64,000 nt of DNA, taken from the NCBI RefSeq assembly GCF_032854445.1, contig NC_088295.1:93923805-93987804 (forward strand), read 5' to 3'. Every line of letters starts with the position of its first letter. The stretch's first letter is position 1. Source of the DNA: Liolophura sinensis (Eukaryota; Mollusca; Polyplacophora; Chitonida; Chitonidae). Of the stretch, positions 51,501 through 60,500 are shown piece after piece. The position numbers and the translations under genes are program-made. Under the pieces are notes generated by a model that saw nothing but the letters and a program-made list of their open reading frames with translations, was not told the DNA's origin and did no database searches.

Positions 51501-54500
51501 TTATTTTTAACAGAACAAATATTCCTCTTTATTCACAGGGCTCCAGATCTGATAAGATCATTTCCAAAGGTTCACACAACAATGTCATTATTGAGGGGTC
51601 AAAGGGTTGACTAAAATGCCACTGTCAGAATTCCACAAAACCTGTTAATGTTGTTAACGACCTAAAATTCCTCTCACCAAAGAGCAATTTTAGAGGCAAT
51701 AAACGTGACCAAATATTACTGTAGGTGATAAAACTTTTCCCAATAGGATATTATTCAGCCTCCTACAAGAAAACACCTTTCTAGGATGAATGGACCTCTC
51801 AGAAACAGGAAAAATGAGCAACATCGTCTTGGATGAAACTTTAGGTCTATCACCATTGTAGTCAAAGCTACTCAGGTTGATAAATACGATGTCCACAGAC
51901 TCTGTGCTATTTCAGCGTGTCCTTTATTTGTATGCCTTTGCCCATTCTCACTACTTGAGGAGCTTTGGTCACAATAATTCACACACCACTTTTGACATAA
52001 TTTCCTGTAGAATGTCCGTCCTCACCAGACATCCTCACCACAATCAGCTATTCTCACCTTCATAGGATTTGTGAAACTTCCATTAGTAAGTTCCTGTGCT
52101 TGCCCCCATGTTTCTCCAAACGCCTCTAACAAATATGGCATTTTGTCCAGGCCTTGATACACTCTATAGCAGTCCTGTCAAGGAGAGATAACAACCATAA
52201 TTGAGACACCAGTGGTGTAACTTAACGCTTTCCTCATCAAAGAGTAGAAAATCTCTCCGGCAACCAACTTTGCCAATGTGCCTGCCCCCACCAGAAAGTG
52301 CATTTCTTTTGCCGATCAGTCCGGTCTAAAGTATCAGAAGTCAGTAATGTTATTCATTGAAACACAAATTCTTCAGCATGGCATTAAGTACAATCAAACA
52401 GGCAACTAAATAAATAAATTTTATTGAAGCAAATCCTCCGCCGAAGCAAAATAAAAACAAACCCTCAAATAAAATGGCTGTCACAACAACCTAGAGAAGG
52501 AGGCTATTTGTACTCTTCACAATCTGGGACGTTTCGTTACACAACTTGCAAGAGTACAACCCTGCGGAATTTCCCCTATCACAGAGAATGTACTTTCATC
52601 CCTGGGTTGACTGCAATGCTTTTACAGTTGTCAAGTGACGATGCATCACTTTTTGACAAATTATAAAGGCCCTCCCGGAAATGCCGATAGAAACTCGTGG
52701 GCTTCAAAATCAGCTACTACAAATGTGGAATACAACCATTACAAGCGACAATGGCAGTCTGTTCGGTCTTGGAAGGTAACGATTCCATGGGCGACTGAAG
52801 TGGAATATGGATGTGGAACCCGGCACACGTAAATACATCGTGTGCTCCATTTGCAGTGAATACACCGACGTCAAGCTTTGCACTGACCCTAATGACAGGA
52901 CTTAAAATGATCCTTTTATTCATGGCTGCAGTTTAGCATGTAACAATGCACTTTCAGAAGTACATTATGAAAAAGGCATTAAAATGATTCTGACATTTTT
53001 TTTTTTTTCTGACAAGAAATTATCACGCTTCACAAGAAACTCTTAACTGGCCCTGGTTGAATCATTGATAATCACATAAAATTTGCCACCTGAAGAATAC
53101 TAAACTTTAGGTGAAATACAGTAATTTACAGAATATTTCACTCATACGACAGCAGACAGCATTATGGTGAGGAAACCAAGACCATCCACGGATTGCTAGC
53201 AGCATTTCCCACATACACAGCGGACAGTAATTATGGTGGGGAAACCCAAGACCATCCACGGATTGCTAGCAGCATTTCCCACATACAACAGCAGACAGTA
53301 TTATGGTGGGGAAACCCAAGACCATCCACGGATTGCTAGCAGCATTTCCCACATACAACAGCAGACAGTATTATGGTGGGAAACCCAAGACCATCCACGG
53401 ATTGCTAGCAGCATTTCCCACATACAACAGCGCACAGTATTATGGTGGGGAAACCCCAAGACCATCCATGGATTGCTAGCAGCATTTCCCACATACAACA
53501 GCGGACAGTATTATGGTGGGGAAACCCAAGACCATCCACGGATTGCTAGCAGCATTTCCCACATACAACAGCAGACAGTATTATGGTGGGGAAACCCAAA
53601 ACCATCCACGGACTGCTAGCAGCATTTCCCACATACAACAGCGGACAGTATTATGGTGGGGAAACCCAAGGCCATCCACGGATTGCTAGCAGTATTCCCC
53701 ACATGCGACAGGCAAGGAAGCCAGCATGAACTGGACCTGAACTCATCACCATCTGAAAGGCGCCAGGGCCACTGCCTTAGTGGCTCCCTAACTCGGCCAT
53801 GGGGGCCCCTACCAGGCATATGACATGTTAAATATTTGTTGCTGGAATCTTACTTCCTGCTAGGTATTTGAACATTAAAATTTCAGGCCAATTGAAAATA
53901 TTTCAGGGCAACCAGGTTTAAGATTTTGGTTGCTCTGATGGCAACCACCTGAAAAAGTAAAGTTAAACCACTGGATAGAGGGGAGAAAATCATAGATGAG
54001 AGGGCGTGCAGCAGAAAGACTCTCAGCAGGGTTGGGATTAAGAGAAGAACGCTTATTTGGGTTACACATGGATCGCCATCCGTCTAATTATGGGGAACGG
54101 TTGCCTTTTCGCCTGGAGCTAAGGCTAAGATTCAAACATTTTAAGTTCACAGAGAAAAGGGCTTTAAAATCTGAACAGCAGGACAAGTTTAAGTCGATTT
54201 ACTCTGGCACTTGTCATCATACTGTCATCATTTTGGACGATGAGCAGTCTGCACTCATAGCAATCTATGGGCATTATATTAATCATTTTGGACATTAAAC
54301 GCGCCTCCACACTAAAGACTTCCACGTAGCCACGCACACTGAAAGTCAGCTAAAATGGTCAGTTGATCTCCGAGAAAATGTCGAAAAAGTAAGGGGACAA
54401 TTTCTGTCACGGAAAAAACACTTCTTTCGTGGGACTTTCACGATGACTTTACATATGAAATGAGTGAAGACAAATGATTGACTAGACTCTAATGTAAAGT

Positions 54501-57500
54501 ATGTTTGGAAAATATTCCCAAGATTCGTGGCGAGGCAAAGATTCGAGGCATCGGTGGACAGTCACTGCAGCCCCTCATAAACCATGTGGACGGTGTAACT
54601 TACGTCCACAAATCCAATGTGACAAGACATGTCAAGTCCGGATCTTTGCATGACTGGGCAAAGCTAAAATTCTGTTTATTTAGGCAATGAGAACCATCGG
54701 CAACAACAACATGCACTGTTTGCAGCACGAGTAGCACACAGGTTACCATCACCGGAGATTAATGCCAACCCTGCTCAGATAGCTTATGAAGAGAACAACG
54801 AGTAACATTACCAGAGCTTGGACGTAACTATAAAACAACTGAGGCCTTCTAGCTACAAATTGCTTGAGCAAGGTATAAACTGAAACTAGACAAAAAGTTG
54901 GCATCAGTAATCATAAACAGAAACTCACCTGCAGGTTGGCTTTCTTTCGCTGAAATTTTTTGGAAAGGCGTTGGAAATCAGGAATTCTTCGCAGCTGATC
55001 TTCCTGTAGAATTTGTCGTAACTCTGTGTCTTCCATGAATGACTCCACAATATTGAGTCGCTCCTCTGGTAGAGCCAGAAATAAAAATATCGTAAGGGTC
55101 AAGCTTCTAGTGTACAGGGCAGACAAAACTACTGCTATGACCAAATGCCAAGCCGAGTCATAAACATGTACATCCGATGTGTATCAGAGTGGGCTGGCAA
55201 TTCATCTCAAACCACATTCTTACTGAAGTTAAAGGCATGTGTATTTGTGGTATTTACAGGTATGTACATGTAAAGGAATGTTACTTGATACATGTACCAA
55301 CCTCCAAAAATTGACCCCAATACAAAGGTCATCTGTTTTATGGGCTCATAAACCTACCCCCTCTGACTAGTCACTGACAAACTTTTCCACATCTAAAATA
55401 TGTAACATGCAGACTTTTTAAAGCTTATAAACCATTCTTGGTGAAGCTTATGTATCATGTTGATATCAACCAAGACTGTGGTATACGGTGGGGAAACCCA
55501 AGACCATCCACGGATTGCTAGCAGCATTTCCCACATACAACAGCAGACAGTATTATGGTGGGGAAACCCAAGACCATCCACGGATTGCTAGCAGCATTTC
55601 CCACATACAACAGCGGACAGTATTATGGTGGGGAAACCCAAGACCATCCACGGATTGCTAGCAGCATTTCCCACATACAACAGCAGACAGTATTATGGTG
55701 GGGAAACCCAAGACCATCCACCGATTGCTAGCAGCATTTCCCACATACAACAGCGGACAGTATTATGGTGGGGGAAACAGAAGACCATCCACATATTGCT
55801 AGCAGCATTTCCCACATACAACAGCGGACAGTATTATGGTGGGGAAACCCAAGACCATCCACGGATTGCTAGCAGCATTTCCCACATACAACAGCGGACA
55901 GTATTATGGTGGGGAAACCCAAGACCATCCACGGATTGCTAGCAGCATTTCCCACATACAACAGCGGACAGCATTATGGTGGGGAAACCCAAAACCATCC
56001 AAGGATTGCTGGCTGACCTTTCCACGTATGGCCAGAGAGGAAGCCACATGAGATGAACTTGAATTCAGAGCAACCAGAGCAGGTCAATACGCTGCGCTAT
56101 CTGGACTTTGAGACAGACACTGTAACCATTAGGCCACCAAAGCAGTCGTATCCTTTTGATATCAACCAATGGCTGCATATCTAACAATGGCTGCATATCA
56201 ACCAATGGCCACATATCAACCACTGGCTGTATATTAACCAATGGCTGCATATCAACAAATGTGTGCATATCTAACAATGGCCCCAAATCAGCCCATGGCT
56301 GCATATCAACCAATGCCTGCATGTCAATCAATGGCTGCATATCAACCTATGACTGAAGATCAACCAATGGCTGCATATCTAACAATGGCTGCATATCAAC
56401 CAATGGCTGCATATCTTACAATGGCTGCATATCTAACAATGGCTGCTTATTAACCTATGGCTGAATATCAACCAATGGCTACATATCTAACAATGGCTGC
56501 ATATCTAACAATGGCTGCATATCTAACAATGGCTGCATATAAACCAATGGCTGCATATCTAACAATGGCTGCATATCAACCAATGGCTGCATATCAACCA
56601 ATGGCTGCATATCAACCAATGGCCGCATATCTAACAATGGCCGCATATCAACCAATGGCCGCATATCTAACAATGGCTGCATATGTTATTTATTTTTATT
56701 TATTTGATTGGTGTTTTATGCCGTACTCAAGAATGTTTCACTTATAAGACAGCGGCCAGCATTATGGTGGGTGGAAATCGGGCAGAGCCCGGGGCAAACC
56801 CACGACCATGCTGGAGAGGAAGCCAGCATGAGCTGGACTTGAACTCACAGCGACCGCATTGGTGAGAGGCTCCTGAGTCCTTACGCTGCGCTAGCGCGTT
56901 AACCAACTGAACCGCGGAGGCCCCCTGCATATCTTACAATGGACGCATATTAACCTATGGCTGCATATCTAATAATGGCTGCATATCAACCAATGGCTGC
57001 ATACCAACCAATGGTGAAGAATAAAATGTCCGAAAGAAAGTTTACCTATCCTATTGATATCAACCAGTGGCTGTTTTACCCACTGTGACAACAGCCTCTG
57101 ACCTTGGGCCGTCCGACATTTATTCAACAGTCCCAGGATGCACTGGTTCTTATTCCCACCTGCATTTGACAAAAGAATAAATGTTGTCATATGAAGTTTA
57201 CATTCTGTTGCTTTTCTATTTTAACACTTCAAGAATACCCAGCTTAATTTGACTAGAAGATGACAGGAATCTCTCTGAAGATCAGTCTATATTTACATTA
57301 TACCAAAAAACCAAATATCACATATAATAATTTACCAGATTTATTCACATCTTGATGTGTACCATCAATAGTGGATCTGCATGTACTTTATGCTCAACTC
57401 ACACTAGTTTTACTCACCCCCCACCCACCACCTCCCTTTGTCCCTGGCCTGACATCCTCACCTCCCTTTGTCCCTGGCCTGACATCCCCACCTCCCTTTG

Positions 57501-60500
57501 TCCCCGGCCTCACACCCCCATCTCCCTTTGTCCCTGGTCTGACATCCCCACCTCCCTTTGTCCCTGGCCTGACATCCCCAATCCCTTTGTCCCTGCCCTC
57601 ACACCCCCACCTCCCTTTGTAACTGGCCTCACACCCCCACCTCCCTTTGTCCCCGGCCTCACACCCCCACCTCCCTTTGTCCCCGGCCTCACAGCCTCAC
57701 CTCCATTGTCCTTGGCCTCACACCCCCACCTCTATTTGTCCCCAGCCTCACACCCCCACCTCCCTTTGTCCCTGGCCTCCCTTTGTCCCTGGCCTCCCTT
57801 TGTCCCCGGCCTCACACCCCCACCTCTCTTTGTCCCTGGCCTCACACCCCCACCTCCCTTTGTCCCCGGCCTCACACCCCCACCTCCCTTTGTCCCCAGC
57901 CTCACACCCTCACCTCCCATTGTCCCTGGCCTCACATCCCCACCTCCCTTAGTCCCCAGCCTCACCTCCCATTGTCCCTAGCCTCACACCCCCACCTCCC
58001 TTTGTCCCCAGCCTCACACCCTCACCTCCCTTTGTCCCTGGCCTCACATCCCCACCTCCCTTGTATTGTTGCTTTTTGTATGTTTGAATGTATGTACCTT
58101 CACTTTCCAAATTACACGATGCTTTATGTTCTTTTATATATGCTGATGTATTTTGATTGAACTCATTTCCTATATATTGTTTTCTCTGTAAGGGCCTTGG
58201 GGAAGAACAGTTTAATTGTAAATTAGCCGAGCTAAATTCAATAATTATTAATTATCCGCCTTTATCCACTGGCTCCATGCCCACCTCCCCAATTATCCCA
58301 TGGACTCACCTTCTAGAGAGTTAGGCAGCAGGTTCAGGGCTCTGACAGCAGCTGCATCTAGCCGTAAATACTGATCCAAATCAAACGATGTCAAGCTGAA
58401 CTGGTTAAAATTATCTTCATCTGATAACAACTGAAGCACAATAAACATACCTCCTGTCAATCAGATAAATGTATGTGTATTGTGCAGGCAATAACAGTCA
58501 TCAAAAATCAATTCATCAACAATGTTTGCAGATAAATATGGCGTTAGTGAGCCAGTGTAGCAGCAACCTTGCAATCCAGGTATTTCATCTTCCCTCCGGG
58601 TATCTCATCTTCCCTCCAGGTATTTGATCTTACCTCCAGCTATCTGGTCTTACCTCCAGGTATTTGATCTTACATCCACATATTTCATCTTACCTCCAGG
58701 TATTTGATCTTACATCCGGGTATTTCATCTTACCTCCACATATTTCATCTTACCTCCAGGTATGTGATCTTACTTCCACATATTTGTTTTTACCTCCAGG
58801 TATTTGATCTTACCTCCACACATTTGTTTTTACCTCCAGGTATTTAATCTTACATCAAGGTATTTGATCTTACATCTACATATTTGTTTTTACCTCCAGG
58901 TATTTGTGTTTACCTCCAGGCATTTGATCTTACATCCAGGTATTTGATCTTACATCCTCAAATTTGTTTTCACCTCGAGGTATTAGATCTTACCTCTAGG
59001 TATTTGATCTTACTTCCACGTATTTGATCCTACCTCCAGGAATTTGATTTTTACCTCCACATATTTGATGTTATCTCCACATATTTGATCTTACCTCCAG
59101 GAATTTGATTTTTACCTCCACGTATTTGATCTCACCTTTAGGTATTTGATCTTACATGTAACCCTTGGTTTTGATCTTTCCAAGCATTTGATTTTACCAA
59201 ATTTGCTCTCAACTCTTAGTTTTGTTCTCACCTGCATCTCATCTCCAGGTATTTGATCTGACCTCCAGGTATTTGGTCTTACATTAAGGTCTTTGTTCAC
59301 AACTTCAGGTATTTGATCACACCTTCAGGTATTTGACACCATCTCCAAGTATTTTACTTCACCCTCAGTTATCTGACCTCACCTCCAGGTATTTGGTTTT
59401 ACATTCTGGTATTTGGTCAGAACTTCAGGTATTTGATCACACCTTCAGGTATTTGACTTCATCCCAAAGTATTTTACCTCACCCTCAGGTATCTGATCTC
59501 ACCACCAGGTATTTGGTCTCACAACTTCAGGTATTTGATCACACCTTCAGGTATTTTACTTCACCCTCAGGTATCTGATCTCACCTCCAGGTATTTGGTT
59601 TTACATTCTGGTATTTGATCAGAACTTCAGGTATTTAATCACACCTTCAGGTATTTGACTTCATCCCAAAGTATTTTACCTCACCCTCAGGTATCTGATC
59701 TCACCACCAGGTATTTGGTCTCACAACTTCAGGTATCTGATCATACCTTCAGGTATTTGATCATACCTGCAGGTATTTGACCACACCTTCAGGTATTTGA
59801 CCACACCTTCAGGTATTTTTCATCTCCAGGTATTTAAGCTTACCTCAAGGTACCTGTATGTTTTTGTATCCCACTTTCAGGTATTTGATCTTACCTCAAG
59901 GTATTTGATGAGACTGGAGATACAGCTCATGGCATGGCATTTGTCCATCTCCGCTGAAATACAGGAATAATCAGAGTCAGGAAATTCAACATTAAAAACA
60001 AGACCACTGATGCTGCTAGAAGATTTTGATACAGACTTGATATTTTCTGTATCATCTATAACTTTCTTATAAACTGATCTCTATCTTTTTTACCATTGAT
60101 ACAGATATAGTGTTTGATGTACATAGCTGGACATTGACACATTAAATAACGAAAACTCCTGGTTCCTGATTCAGATGCACCTTTACAGGAACAATACAAG
60201 GCATCATAGCTGTTATTATACAAAAGGTAATTTAATGACAGCCAAACATGACAGAACACAACGACCCAACAGAACACACCACAACCAAACAGGACAGAAA
60301 ACAACAACCAAACAGAACACACAACAACCAAACAGAACATACCACAACCAAACAAGACAGAAAACAATAACCAAACTAAACATACCACAACCAAACAGGC
60401 CAGAAAACAACAACCAAACAGAACACACAACAACCAAACAGAACACATAACCACCAAACAGAACACATCACCACCAAACAGAACACATCACAACCCAACA

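Noticed and set aside
57352-58160. 209-codon proline-rich frame (PPPFVPGLT repeats)
   Set aside because: It is generated by the 30-bp array on the strand opposite to MSH2 and is open in several frames.
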